DNA from: Primula veris
Taxonomy: Eukaryota; Streptophyta; Magnoliopsida; Ericales; Primulaceae
Direction: 5' to 3'
DNA: 64,000 nt
NCBI GenBank assembly: GCA_963682055.1
Contig: OY821747.1
Coordinates: forward strand, 21,822,126-21,886,125
Shown here: piece by piece, positions 19,571 through 31,617 of the stretch
Position numbering within the stretch: the first letter of the stretch is position 1
Layout: each line of letters begins with the position of its first letter
Translations under genes and position numbers: made by a program
Notes under the pieces: generated by a model
Databases searched by the model: none
Seen by the model: the letters and a program-made list of their open reading frames with translations, nothing else
What the model was told of the DNA's origin: nothing

Positions 19571-20146
19571 ACACCTTCATGTGGAGGGTGTGAGAGAAGA
19601 GGAGAACGGTGCGGGTTAAAGAGTTCTTCTAGCCTTGAAGTTGAATGCATAGGGAATACCAAACATGGTAAGACATGATTTTTTTTTTTGTGGAGAAATT
19701 ATTGCTTTGCCTCTTAGTTTTTCTAGTTTCCTCGTACCGTTTAAAGATTGCATAATAACTTTTTTTGTACTTAATTCACGAGAAAAATACGTAAGAGCAA
19801 GTCTATGGCGGTAATTATTTGCTATGGTGTTCAAACAAAATATTTTCAGATTTCTCATCTATAGAACCACCAACCATGTGATCGCATTTTAACTGAGTTA
19901 TGGTAATCTTCATTCAAGAGTTACTTAGTTTTTAACAATACATGGGTCTCGTATAGAACATATTGACTTGTTCCTTGGTATGCATAGTATTAGGTGACAA
20001 TAACTATGAGGTTCTATTTAATAACATGCTTAATTGTAGCTATTGAATGTAATAATGTCAAGAACAATATTATTTATATAATTTGAAGTTGATAAATATA
20101 TTAATTTGTTTAAAATGTTGAAAAAAATGCTCATGAAATTTATCAG

Positions 20147-20566
20147 GATTACCAATAAAAGCTCGATATGCCATATCAGCGGCAGCCGGAGTAGTACCCA
20201 TGTTCATCGTTGGGCTACTTTGCTTCTTATGTGGGCGAATTCAGTCGGCGTATGACCATGATGAGCCAAGCCTAGTAACTGACGCTGAAGTTGTTTTACA
20301 CCGCGTTACTGTTTTGGGTCTAGATGAGCACACGATAGAGCTGTTTCCAAAAGTCATAGTGGGCCAAAGTCTGTCTAAAGATCGATTCGGATACGTGTGC
20401 TATATGTTTGTCTGTGTATATACCTAAAGATATTCTGAGTATACCTCAGTGTCAACACTGCTTTCATGTTGATTGTATAGATGGATGGCTTCGCTTAAAT
20501 CCCTCTTGTCCTGTTTGCTGGAACTTACTTGATCAAAAATTTCCTAGTGAGAATTTAATTTTATAA
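20147..20566 (+). pseudogene. Captured RING-H2 (ATL-type) ubiquitin ligase fragment
   Basis: Opens after an acceptor-like TATCAG at 20146. The first part encodes a hydrophobic segment (VVPMFIVGLLCFLCGRI), as in membrane-anchored ATL20/21-type RING-H2 proteins. Then comes a linker ending [16 protein letters not shown]. The RING-H2 finger itself is visible (CAIC, C-x-H-x2-H-x2-C in CQHCFHVDC, then CPVC) but sits in a different frame from the membrane segment, so there is a single-base offset near 20390. The downstream frame ends at TAA 20564-20566. ATL proteins are E3 ligases, but this copy lacks its N-terminal domain and is frameshifted. It lies inside the Pack-MULE. Confidence 0.85.
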
Positions 20567-20616
20567 AGATGTCATTTTTTTATTATGTAAATGCATATGC
20601 TCTGTTAAACCATTAG

Positions 20617-20746
20617 GAATGGAGTTAGAGATGTTGCTATTACTTGTAGAAATGTTAGGACAAAGTACCAAGGTGAAAGAGTATTTACTGTTTTGAAATC
20701 ATATTTACAAGACAACCGACGTGTGACTTGTGAGGCTTTTGAATGA
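20617..20746 (+). other. Possible further captured exon, unrecognised
   Basis: After CATTAG at 20611-20616 the sequence stays open for about 43 codons to TGA at 20744. It encodes a polar peptide that includes RTKYQGERVFTVLKSYLQD. I do not recognise it. It lies between the RING-H2 and channel fragments and could be the end of another captured gene or chance. Confidence 0.3.
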
Positions 20747-20923
20747 CCGATGGGTTTCTAATTTTAGCTGAACGAAGCCTGAGTCAAACCCAACATATCG
20801 TCAAAAGAAGGTTGGGTTTGGCTCAGACTTATTGCTCTGCAAAACAATAAAAACTCTCGAGTACATATATTATTAAACATATACAGACACATAATCTATA
20901 CAAATAACAAAACCAATTTTCAT

Positions 20924-21460
20924 TTATTTATCCTCAACACCGAAAACCGGCTCATCCGGTTTCTGAAGCATCATAGCCGGAAGTCTCACCCTCATCCCAC
21001 CCCATCTCCTCAACCCTCGTAGCGCATTTGCAGCAAATTGAGACGCATAAACCATAGCACCAAAACTAGTTTTATTCCCCTCTCCTTTCGCCAACGCCTC
21101 TTTCAACCTACTCTCCTCAACGCTTCCTCTGACCTCTTTCTACAATGCCATCACCATGCAGCTTGTATGAAACACGCGCCCCACGTCTTCCACTACTGTG
21201 AATATGTTTACTATGTAACCGCCTATATTGGCTAGCAACAAATTTCAAATCATCAGCTACTAATGCAAATGCTTCGACTTTGGATAATGCCTTTACTATT
21301 CTTGTTGAGATTGGAAGATTTGTCGAGGTGTGGGGATCGAGAGCCCATGTTAAGAGCTCTTCTCCGTAAAAATCGCCAGCTTCCTTCGGTGTACAGAGAG
21401 GGTTAGTCGGTCGCACATTGCATCTAGGAGCTGTTCGTCCATTTTTTCAAACATAGGGAC
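20924..21460 (-). pseudogene. Captured cyclic-nucleotide-gated channel fragment (C-terminal part)
   Basis: On the minus strand, an acceptor TTTTCAG at 21461-21467 precedes VPMFEKMDEQLLDA, typical of the start of the CNGC cyclic-nucleotide-binding domain. After a missing stretch of roughly 50 residues it continues with GDFYGEELLTWALDP, ISTRIVKALSKVEAFAL and KFVASQYRRLHSK, which are hallmark plant CNGC sequences. The IQ-type calmodulin-binding region is present but in a frame with stop codons. The final segment, YASQFAANALRG ending EPVFGVEDK, is the usual CNGC C-terminus. Deletion, frame changes and stops make it a pseudogene fragment. It is opposite in strand to the other captured pieces. Confidence 0.88.
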
Positions 21461-22867
21461 CTGAAAACACACAAAAGAATTGCAGTTAAGATTAACATAG
21501 CAACATGCCAACAAATAACCGTGAGACCGTGAGAGATAGAAATATTACTGTTTAGAAGGAGAAAGTGAAAACATTCAAGCATGAGAATAGAAGAAAACAG
21601 TTATATATCGCTTTATTTTTTTTGTTTCTAAGAGCATTTGAGATTTAATCTGTCAACATTTATCGTTGTTGCTACGAATAGGGCTTATTGAAAGATATAA
21701 TAATAACCATCATACAGAGTTTAAATATTCCTATTAATGTCGTTAAAGCAAAAAATAAAAGAAAACCAATCAATCTAACCTCTATTTAGTGCTTCTAAAA
21801 GTTGGTTTTGAGTTTCAATTTGGAAAAGAATTATTGAAAGAAAGCAGCAAGAAAATGTTTAATGCAGTATGTTTTGCTAATTATATGAAAATGGGAGAGT
21901 GAAAGACTAAAGAACCGAGAGAATTAGATACTAGTAGAAAGATTTGTTTGCTGATTTGGTTCTCACAACTCGTAAAAAACCCAATTCCCATGTTCGAGAG
22001 TTCTGTTTTCAGCTTCATAGCATGTTTTCGAGACATAATACTAACAGTTCATCAACTTATATAACAGTGCATTGTGAAATAAGGGTATTATTATCTTTTT
22101 ATGTTTATGTTATCTTCTTTTCATATGTAATGTACAACAACCAATACAATCATACAATACGTTTCTGTTATCTTTTTTTCATATGTAATGTTACGTTTTT
22201 GTTACGTTTGTGAAATAAGTGCATTTATATTTATATAACAACATCGTGCAATTTGTGATGATTATAGAGGTACTTAAGGCAATAAAAAGCTTAACTCAAT
22301 ACAATCATCCAGTAAAAAATACAATGTTTAAAATAAAAATTCAAACATGATATTTAACGACATAATATAACACCTTTCGGGAAGAAATGATCAAAATATA
22401 CAAGCATCAAACATACTTCAATTTCTACACTTACAACTACAACTAGTAAGTTTGATAGTTAAATTTTTAGGTAATAATCTTCTTTTTAACTCTTAACACT
22501 TCGGAGAGCAAACAGGATAAACAGTGAACTTCAAAAGTCGAAACAAGGAAACCATAACATCTGCACTAATTGAGCTGCAATTTGCAGGACAGTAGTTTTT
22601 TTTTTTTTTTTTTACCTCTAATACCAAAAAAAAAAAAATATCAGGCACTTTGAGGGATTTCTATCAAATATCACCCTTTTCTTCACATAAGCAAAAAAAA
22701 ATCAGCAAGCGCTTTCACATTTTTCTGAAATACACTTATTTATGTATGTGGATGAAAGTAGTTATTATGTGAACAAAAAAGAAATGACCAGATTCAGACC
22801 TCAGATTCTGTAGGCCCCACCAAAAACAGTAAAAGAACTTTTCGGGAACCGGACTGAAGTGGGTCGA
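21461..22867. other. Interior of the MULE without recognisable gene
   Basis: AT-rich sequence with A and T homopolymers near 22595-22640. I see no transposase and no further exon that I can name. Confidence 0.5.
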
Positions 22868-23825
22868 GGAAAATCCCAACAGCAAAAAGCTGAAAAGGCA
22901 AAAAAAACACAACATAAACGGGTCAAATGTGCAATATTACAAATAACAGAACCTGAAGCATTTTTCTCTATGAAACATGCTGCCATCAATTTACTATTTT
23001 TTACACATCTATTATGCTGTTTTTTAAGCAGATTTTAAGCTGTTTTAGCAAGATTTTTTAAACTGTTTTTTAAGCAGCTTTTAAGCTATTTTTAAACAAA
23101 AAGCTGTATAAAAAACAGCTTTTAAGTTGTTTTTTAAACAGATTTTTTAAGCTGTTTTTTACACAGCTTAAAAGCTGCTTAAAAAACAGCGTAATAGCTG
23201 TGTAAAAAACATTTAATGAAACCAAACAATTAGTCATAAATATCTAAATAAACAAATTTGAATAAAACCCTGATTTTTATAAAATGGGAAAAATATCAAC
23301 AAACCTAAGTTTTTTTAATTAATATAAACAAATAACAAACAATTATAGTCACCAAGTGAATAATCAATTGACATATTTTATATATTTTTCCCTATTTTAC
23401 AAATTGAAACTATATAAAATAAATAATAAATTAGGGAATAAAGAAATATATTTAATTAGGTTATCTAATTCGGTGAATTAAAACTAAACGTGGTTTAATC
23501 GGACAAAATTTGGTGGTTATGTTTTTTATTTTGGTTGATTGATGATTTGAGGTTTTTTTTTTTTTATTTTATAAAATCTGTAAACAAACTGTGAAAGAGA
23601 GGGAAAGAAAGAGAAATTCTGTTTAACTAAGAAGCAGGGACCAGTACTGTAATTTCTCAGTTTAAACCGTACAAAAAATCTACGATCTGTAGATTACATC
23701 TACGGTTTGTAGATAACCCAAACCGTATATTTTATCTACGGTATGTAAATAAAATATAAGGTTTATACAAAAAAAATTACGGTTTTTACGTTTTTTCAAA
23801 AAAAGTGTAATAGAAAAATTCACAT
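22868..23825 (-). repeat. Right terminal inverted repeat of the MULE
   Basis: Reverse complement of the left arm (427-977 plus 18460-18745). It runs from a TBP-exon-like CAACAGCAAAAAGCTG through the AAAAGCTG-rich block to GAAAAATTCA near 23820. Indels and substitutions between the arms show the MULE is much older than the Gypsy insertion in its left arm. Confidence 0.85.
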
Positions 23826-23835
23826 ATATTGACAC

Positions 23836-24612
23836 CACCGTGTAATCTGTGGCTAAAATTATGAGTCTTGTCATCTCACATTTCACACAAGTGTTGATTT
23901 CTAAGGGAGGCCAATATTCCATTCCGTGTATTATGGAGATTACGACAGCCAAACCCCCGACTAATATCACACTTCACAAATCAAAATTTATACTACTACC
24001 AAGACACCAAGCAAAATTATTTGCTAGAATACGCTAAATTTTTCACTGTTATAAATGTTTCTTGGTATCAATCAATATGTAATTCCTAGGCTGAAGATTC
24101 ATTTGTAAACTTACAGAATCCTGCAAAAAATCAACTCCAAAAACCCAAGGTCTGCTCGCTGGACAATGAATTTAGCAAATGAATGATACAACAAAAGATG
24201 CAAAACACTTATTTTCGTTTAGAGGTTCATACAGTTAACCCATTGGGACACAAATAAAATAAAAAGATGAAACCTTGCCAGTTACAGTTAAAACATTTAT
24301 ATAGCATAGGAAGAAAAAGCATATGCTAAGACTACACAAGATCCTTCATTAACATTAAAGCTTTATGGTCTCAAAAAGCTTACGTAAATATGTAATTACT
24401 CTCAACCTGGAGAATTACTAACAAACTTACAAAATCCTGCAAAAATGACTCCAGATGTCTAAAGAGTTTGCTCATATTAGAGTTTTAATAATTTAGCATA
24501 TGAAATCCTATCAAGTCTAGCTTTCAAAACGCCCAAAAGATGCCGCACTTAACAGGCCCCCATTACAACAGAAAACACTAAAAGACAAGGACCCAAAAAA
24601 GGCACACAACAT
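23836..24612. other. Flank between MULE and helicase, includes helicase 3' UTR
   Basis: The helicase stop codon is at 24613 on the minus strand, so the right part of this stretch should be its 3' UTR. I see no clear poly(A) signal that I would commit to, and no other gene. Confidence 0.5.
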
Positions 24613-27600
24613 TCAGTCTCGAATCATGCCTTCTTCAATATCTTCACTTCGAGGACGGGGGGCTGATGAACGTGATTTTTCCATCATTAATTCATGAAAA
24701 CTGCGGCCAGGTGGCACAAATGACCTTTCAGGGCTACGAGGCTTTGCGCCCCATTGTGAAGCTTTGGTAGGTGGGCTTCGACTCCTACTTCTGCTCCGAG
24801 CTCGCCCACCATTTCCATTGCTACCCATCCTATCATGAAAGCTCTTAAACTGGTATCCACCACCATCTCTGTCACTGCATAAGCCACATGCAAACAGCTC
24901 ATTACTAATCAGGGCAACTTGTTTTATGACAAAATACAGAAGGAAAGTTTTAGTCCTGGACAAATAGGGACTCCATTAGTAGCCAGAGTAAAATACCCCA
25001 ATTTACTTTAAAAACATTAAACCGGACGGGTAATTATGAAACAAGAACAAAAACAGGAAAAACATTACTCGATAAGGGTAAAGATATGTGATTTGACGAT
25101 GAAGAAAATCATTACTCAAAAACTCTACTAAACAGAACTTTCTACGACAAGATATGGGGATGCGTTAGTACTAGGAACAATTTGGAATGAAATTAGTATT
25201 AGGAGCCTTATAAACAGTACACAGTATGAGACGCACAAAATGAATCAAGAAAAATATTAATCAATATGGACAATGAATTATCAATTTGACGAAAAGAATA
25301 TGAAAAACTAGTTTTTGGAATACCAACATTATTCCTAAATATTCATACGTTACTTCAACAATATTCATCCAAAAACAAATCAATGATTAATCAAGTTAGA
25401 GAAAAATAGAAAAAAACATATGGTTTGTTTATACATGCATACACACATATAGATATGATTTGGACTAAAGTTATGTCAAACTTATCAAAATTATATTCTA
25501 ATGTTATAGACACATTTATAACGTCATAAACAGTAGTAACTGGAACAAAATGAACAAGGGGACAGAGAAAGGGTCGTATTGAGGGGTCAGAAGAGCTTGA
25601 CTCAACATAGAGTATCAAATATATGTCAAATAATGTGTTCAGTGTTTTGATTTAGAATAAAACGATCATATATTTATTCGTAAAGCCGGAAGCATGATCA
25701 GTACAATATTAATAGTTACTAAATAACTAAACACAATAGAAGTACATAGATACCTATCACGGCCGCCTCCATAGCTGCTCCTTCCACCACTCCCTCCCGA
25801 GTCATACCTTCCACCACCACCACGGCCTCCCCCGCCAGCAGATCCACCAGAAGGACCCCATCGGCGCACAGGCCTTCCGTATCCGCCGCCACGTGACATT
25901 TCACGAAGCTCAGGTGGGACCTTCTGGCTTGCCCCTTCCAACACTTTGATAAGGTCCGAAGCATGTTTACCATCTTGGTCACCAAAAAAGGTGAAAGCCA
26001 GGCCGGTGGCACCTGCTCTTCCGGTCCTTCCGATACGGTGAACATAGTCCTCTACTCCTGTTGGAAAATCATAATTGACAACCACCCTGCTCAAGGCAAA
26101 AGGTGAGATAATTATAACAAAGGGATTCAGAAGCCTTTTAGAAGAAACAGAGCAACACTGCACAATATTAAGAAACTTTAAACATAATGTCCACTAATCA
26201 AATTATATGAACTAGCATCCACATAAATTTCTAATAAAATTTTGTTTTCTTTGGACAATTATTTTTGGTTATGTTAGCACATAAACAGATAGGAGAAGGA
26301 AGATTGAAAAAAAAAGATCAACTTTAAGGAGAGTGGCTCCCCAAAATATATCAAACGGAGATGAAATTTTAAGAGCTCCAGAAGTTTAAGGAGGTCAAGG
26401 GAGGAGGATGGTATAGTAATTTCCAAATATGAGGGATTGTAGGAGGCAGACGTGGAAACACTTGCAATACAATAATGTCTCAATAGTAAAAAAAATAATG
26501 GGAAGTAAAAAAGCATAAGAACCTATAGTGACAAACCCAAAAAAGCGAGGGAACCTTTGAAACATATAACAAAAAGATTTGAAAGCCAGACAAAGAGAGC
26601 CGCAACAATTGAGCAACATAAATATGTTTGATGCGTATCACCAAAAGTATGCGCAGAAAAACTTAGTCATGTGGGTCATATCCAGGCCCCCAAATCAAGA
26701 TTTGATCAGAGGGGGCAGACATGGAGACCTCTAATGGTTCAATTTCCATGTACATTACCATGCTTCCTTCATTGTTCTTATCCACAGCATCGGCTTATTG
26801 TAGACGGATTGTAAAAACTAACAAACACTAATTAGCTTGACAAAATTAGCAAAGAATACTTTTTTAATACTTTCAGGGTAAAAAAGTGTATTTTTGACTA
26901 CTCCCAATACAAAAGAATATAACTTTCATCAAACAGCCATACAATACTGTACGTATATTATTTAGTATCTTTCTCAGCTCTAACAACTAAGTATACTACT
27001 CCCATACTTATAAGATACAGCCAAATAAGTCTTTAGTATCATACAAAATTTATGCCAAATGAATTACTCAGTGGAATCCTGAGATTAAACAGCTAAAACA
27101 TACTGTATTTATAACTAAATGTATGATAAAGTTAGGAAATAAGATAAACAAAAGAATTGTTACCTAATATCTTTCACATCCAACCCACGAGCTGCAACAT
27201 CAGTTGCTACGAGAATGGGACATTTCCCACTACGGAACTGGTTCAATACGAAATCTCTATCTTGCTGAGATTTATCACCATGTATTGCAGCTGCTCCAAA
27301 CTGGCGGGTTAGGTTACGAGAAAGTTGGTCACACATCTTTTTTGTTGAACAAAATATAATGATTTTAGATCCAGGTTCTTGAGATCGTAATATTTGCTCA
27401 AGACGACGGTGTTTCTCCATTTGTGGCACTACTTCAACATGCTGCAATTAATCAATAAAAACCACAGCATAAATAAATAAGAACAAGGACTATTGAAAAG
27501 CATATCAAAAAGTTTATTATATTCGGTAAACTCAGTCTAGAAAGTATTGTTCTGTTTAGCAAAGTAATTTTCACATAATTCTCTCCCAGACTAATTTTCT

Positions 27601-30600
27601 GACTTCCAAAGCTAGCGATGCCAAAATTCTACTCATTAAATTTCCATTAACTAATATGATGTTTTGTAATTGGTCGCAACGTTTTTTAGCATCTAGTATC
27701 TTTTGCTAGAAATTATAATAAAAAACAGAAAAGTTCCAGTACACAAGATTGAGTTTACATATTTATTAAATACCTTCACACCAATATCAACTTCCACTCT
27801 TTCTTTAACACCCTTTTCCTTTCTTTTGTACAACTAAGAATTTGGAAATAATTACTTGATAAAAAAGAATATTTTTTTAAAAAAATTATATCAAAGTTAG
27901 AATCAACAATTGTAGATTGTAACCATAAAATTAGTTCTAAGTAATTATAAACTTGTTCCTCAGAGTGCTAGATCGATCATATTAGCCCCTGAAACAACAT
28001 ATCAGAATCGACTATCTTGTGTAATTCTGGTGACCTTGGTCTTACTTTTGTGGTACCTCAAAAAGAAAGAATATAATGATAAAAAAAGAAAACGAAATAA
28101 AATGGAAGGAAGAAATCAAACCTGAGTAATAGATTTGTTAGCAACAAGTTCATCAATATTTCCGATGTTGACCTGAACAGGATTACTCATCAAATCCGCA
28201 GCGATTTTCCTAACCTCTTTAGGCCATGTTGCAGTATACATGAGGGTTTGTCTTTTAGTGGGGATCTCCTTCACGATCTTCCGTATTTGTGGTTCAAACC
28301 CCATGTCCAACATCCGATCTGCCTCATCTAACACCAAGTAAGATACTTGATGGAGAGAGATTCTTTTCATTTCTAAAATATCATTTAGACGACCTGGAGT
28401 TGCCACTACAATATCTACTCCTCTGTCTAAATCTCTCAATTGGGGTCCCTTTGGTGCTCCTCCATACAAACACTGCATTGCAACCACGAGTTTAATACAT
28501 ATTAATGCTAGCACATCAATACTGTGACCCTCTAAATTTCATGATTACGAGATCTTTTATAGAAATGCAATCAAGAAACACATCAAACCAGAAGCAGAGA
28601 CAAGAAAAAGAAAGCTTGGTACCAAAAAGCGAGACTAAACAAGAATGATTCCTTATTGTCCCTGAAAGTAAGGGGAGCGAGGTTAGCTAAAGTTTTGCAA
28701 GCATAATAATGCTCAAACAAAATGGTTTTACAAGTTATACTATGAATAATTGAATTCTTATACTTTAAATCAGGATTCGTACAGCTGTACAAACACAATA
28801 GAGTCGGATTTGGAAAAAAAAAAACAGCTAAGAAAAAAAGGCATTCCCCTCAGTTCTCAAAATAAAAAAAAACCAATTTTTAAGTACAGAAATTTCTAAG
28901 CAAACGTGATTAATTACAATGCAATATCACAAATATAGCCTCACATTTGGTCGCATCATATAATATTAACTTCATTAACTATACTAATGTTGAAAGGAAG
29001 GGCAAAAGAGTTACTACGCTTTCTTTTAACATCTCTTTTAAAAAAAAGTATATACATATTTAGTACAATGTAGCTAGTTTGCATGCACCATAAAATCAAA
29101 AATTACTTATAAACATCTTGACAAAACAAAAAAGTAAAACTTACCGTGCATGAAATTCTTGATGTCTTTCCAAACTTAATAGCTTCAGCTTGTATTTGCG
29201 TAGCCAGCTCCCTTGTTGGCGACAACACCAGAACAGTTGGTCCCATTTGAGGATTTTTTGGGTTGCGCTTAAGATGAGCAAAACCGGGAATTAAGTATCC
29301 CAACGTTTTACCGGACCCTGTTTTTGCAACAGCAACTATATCACGACCCTGCAAAGCAATCGGCCATGACTGTGCCTGGATTGGTGTGGGTGCAGAGAAC
29401 CCAGCTTGCTGAACCTGGTAAATAAAAATCCACCAACTTTCTTTTATAAGTTGAGGACCTTGTAATGTCAATGCCATTTTTAGATTTTTTTTTCCACATT
29501 ATCTTCCTCTTTTTGGACAGTAATGGGGACCTCTTCTGTTTGGGACCAAGTGGCAAACTGAATCACCAACGGGAGTGTCGAGCATTAACTTGTTGGATGA
29601 TTCGGAAAGCCCTTCTCAAAATTGGTCCATCACATGAAGGCGCTCAACATATATATGTATGTGTATATATATGCAAGTTCCTCAGAAGAGAGGGGAGACA
29701 CAGCGTACGACATTTAGCTCCTCTCTGGAGCAAATATCGCACCTGCGGCAAAAAATGACAGATGGAAATAGGTTGAATATGAGTCCAGAAGATTGATATT
29801 GGACTTCAAACAGTAATAGAAGTTCAAAAATCAAAATGCTCAGGTCACATATCGTCAGAAGCACATTAAATGCATTTTAAAATTACAAGATTTCCCTAAC
29901 AGATGCCAAAACAGTTTAAATAATGACATTATTAAGTCTGAACGAAAAGAAAAAAGAAGGTACGGTGGTCAACCAATTTGGAAGAATAATTACTTATTTG
30001 GAAGAATAATTACTTATTTGGGCATCCCAAATAGTATGGAGATCGTTCATTTTGAGGTGAAGGGACTATAATTGAAAAAGTATTTTGGACATCCCAAATA
30101 GTGCGGAGATTGTTCATTTTGAGGTGAAGGGAGTAGTAATTAAAACAAGTACCAAAGTCGCATAGCCAAAATTATGTACCTCACGAAGAAACTCAGAAGG
30201 AAGCCCAGTTGCTTCAAATGACGTGAAAGGAGGAGGCACATTATTTCCCTGATGATAACATAGCACAAGTATTAGAAAATGTTGTTGGAATCAAAAGAAA
30301 ATAGGAGATTCAATATGTTGCATACCAAAAAAACCAAAATAATGGTTTCAAAACAAGGTTAGCTTGAACTGTTGTTCAACCAACTCCATCTCTTTTTTCT
30401 TATTATTGTTTTATGAAGTAAACTTAAATCCATCATCATCATTAATTCAAAAACACATTCTACCGGAGACAATCAACTTAGAATATTAAAGAAGTAAGCA
30501 TAGTACTAGGTTACAAGAGACATTTGTGAGAAAAAAAAGTGTAATCTCTAAAAGACTTACAGATACAGTTATTTCGTGCTGACGACGGTAAGCATCTGGA

Positions 30601-31615
30601 GACACGTTACTTCCAACACTTGAAGGGGTAAAATCTTTGTTAGCTTCCCCTACATTTCCATCAGTAGCCTTCTGCGACTGATATGACCCGCCATTCCCAG
30701 TCTATCATGAAAAACGAAAATATTAACAAACCAGGAGAAAATAAAAGGGAACAATAGACTAAAATGCCAAGCAAAACCTTACAAGGTTCTCACCTATATA
30801 AAAAATAACAGATTTTGGGAAAAAGATTTAAAAATCAATCTTCTTTCTTTTATAAAGCAATGCATGTAGCTTAATATGTTAACTTGGCACAATATATAGT
30901 CCTCTCACCCCATTTTCAACGTCAGAAGGTAACTTTGTGGATATATATCAAAGATCGCGCTTTAGATTTTAAAAAAAGAGAGTAGAACTTAAACATAGGA
31001 ACTACCTAATAAGGTAGGCCTGTGTTGGTTCTACGCTCTTCTCAATTTTTGCTTAAAAGCCATACTGCATTTCGTTTAACCAGCTTAAAATCGAAAGCTT
31101 TTCTGGTTATTTGGCCTGATATATCTGAAACCATTATGCTGGACAAACCTAACGTTTTACTCGACCTCAAAAGATTCATTTTAATTGCTCAAGGGTTGCA
31201 AAAAAAAAAAAAACAGCACTATATATTCAAAAAAAAACAAAAAAACAATTAGGGGGTCACATAGTTGAACAGTTACCTCATAGTTCCTTGTTTCCGGAGC
31301 AAACTTCGACCCACCATTGCTACCTTTACTATATCTATCGTCATTATCATTATAACTATTGTCCCGATACTGGACTTGAGAAGACTGCTGAACTTGAACC
31401 GAAGAGTTAACATTAGCTGATGACGATCTCTGTTGCGAGGCAGCAGGCGCTGAGTTGGTATTACCACCAGGACGCTCATACTGCGTGATATTGGTCTCTG
31501 GGTTCCAAAAGTAAAGGTATCCAGTTTTACCGTCAACGAGGCCTCTCCAAGGCTTGGGAAGAGTGGGATCCTCGGGGGCATAACGTGGACCAGCAGCTAC
31601 AGTTGCAGAAGACAT
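24613..31615 (-). CDS. DRH1: WW-domain DEAD-box ATP-dependent RNA helicase (DRH1/RH46 type)
   Basis: Eight coding exons: 31615-31277, 30701-30561, 30248-30180, 29414-29145, 28472-28122, 27441-27164, 26086-25754, 24874-24613, all with GT-AG introns. The exons sum to 2043 bp, or 680 residues. An N-terminal WW domain spans residues 20-49 (W23, with Y46 in place of the second W, which I believe is usual in this plant group). Helicase motifs are Q (near 189-196), I AKTGSGKT (213-220), Ia PTREL (249-253), TPGRL (298-302), DEAD (322-325), TAT (353-355), then [10 protein letters not shown] and [10 protein letters not shown]. The tail is Gly/Arg-rich (RGG type) followed by [10 protein letters not shown]. 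It should unwind RNA in the nucleus, with the WW and RGG parts contacting partners or RNA. No break is seen, so the gene looks functional. Closest named relatives are Arabidopsis DRH1 (RH14) and RH46. Confidence 0.94.
29981..30133. repeat. Tandem repeats in a helicase intron
   Basis: An exact 20-bp duplication (GAAGAATAATTACTTATTTG at 29981 and 30001) is followed by two copies of a roughly 46-bp unit, CATCCCAAATAGT through TTCATTTTGAGGTGAAGGGA (from about 30022 and 30090). It may be a decayed MITE. No coding role. Confidence 0.7.
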
Positions 31616-31617
31616 TC

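Larger units (their letters stand above)
427..23825. mobile_element. Mutator-like element (Pack-MULE) split by a Gypsy insertion
   Basis: Two long inverted repeats enclose the region. The left arm is 427-977 continued at 18460-18745; the right arm is 22868-23825. A 10-bp direct repeat, ATATTGACAC, flanks it at 417-426 and 23826-23835, close to the 9-10 bp duplications usual for Mutator-like elements. The outermost bases of the two arms are imperfect, but the stretch TGAATTTTTCTA is shared from about position 432 inward and from 23822 inward on the other strand. Without the Gypsy insertion the element would be about 5.9 kb. No transposase is visible. The interior carries host gene fragments (TBP exons, a RING-H2 piece, a cyclic-nucleotide-gated channel piece), which defines a Pack-MULE. 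It is therefore non-autonomous. Confidence 0.8.

Noticed and set aside
23680..23970. Minus-strand open frame at the right end of the MULE
   Set aside because: It runs across the inverted repeat end and flank, is AT-rich and has no homology.
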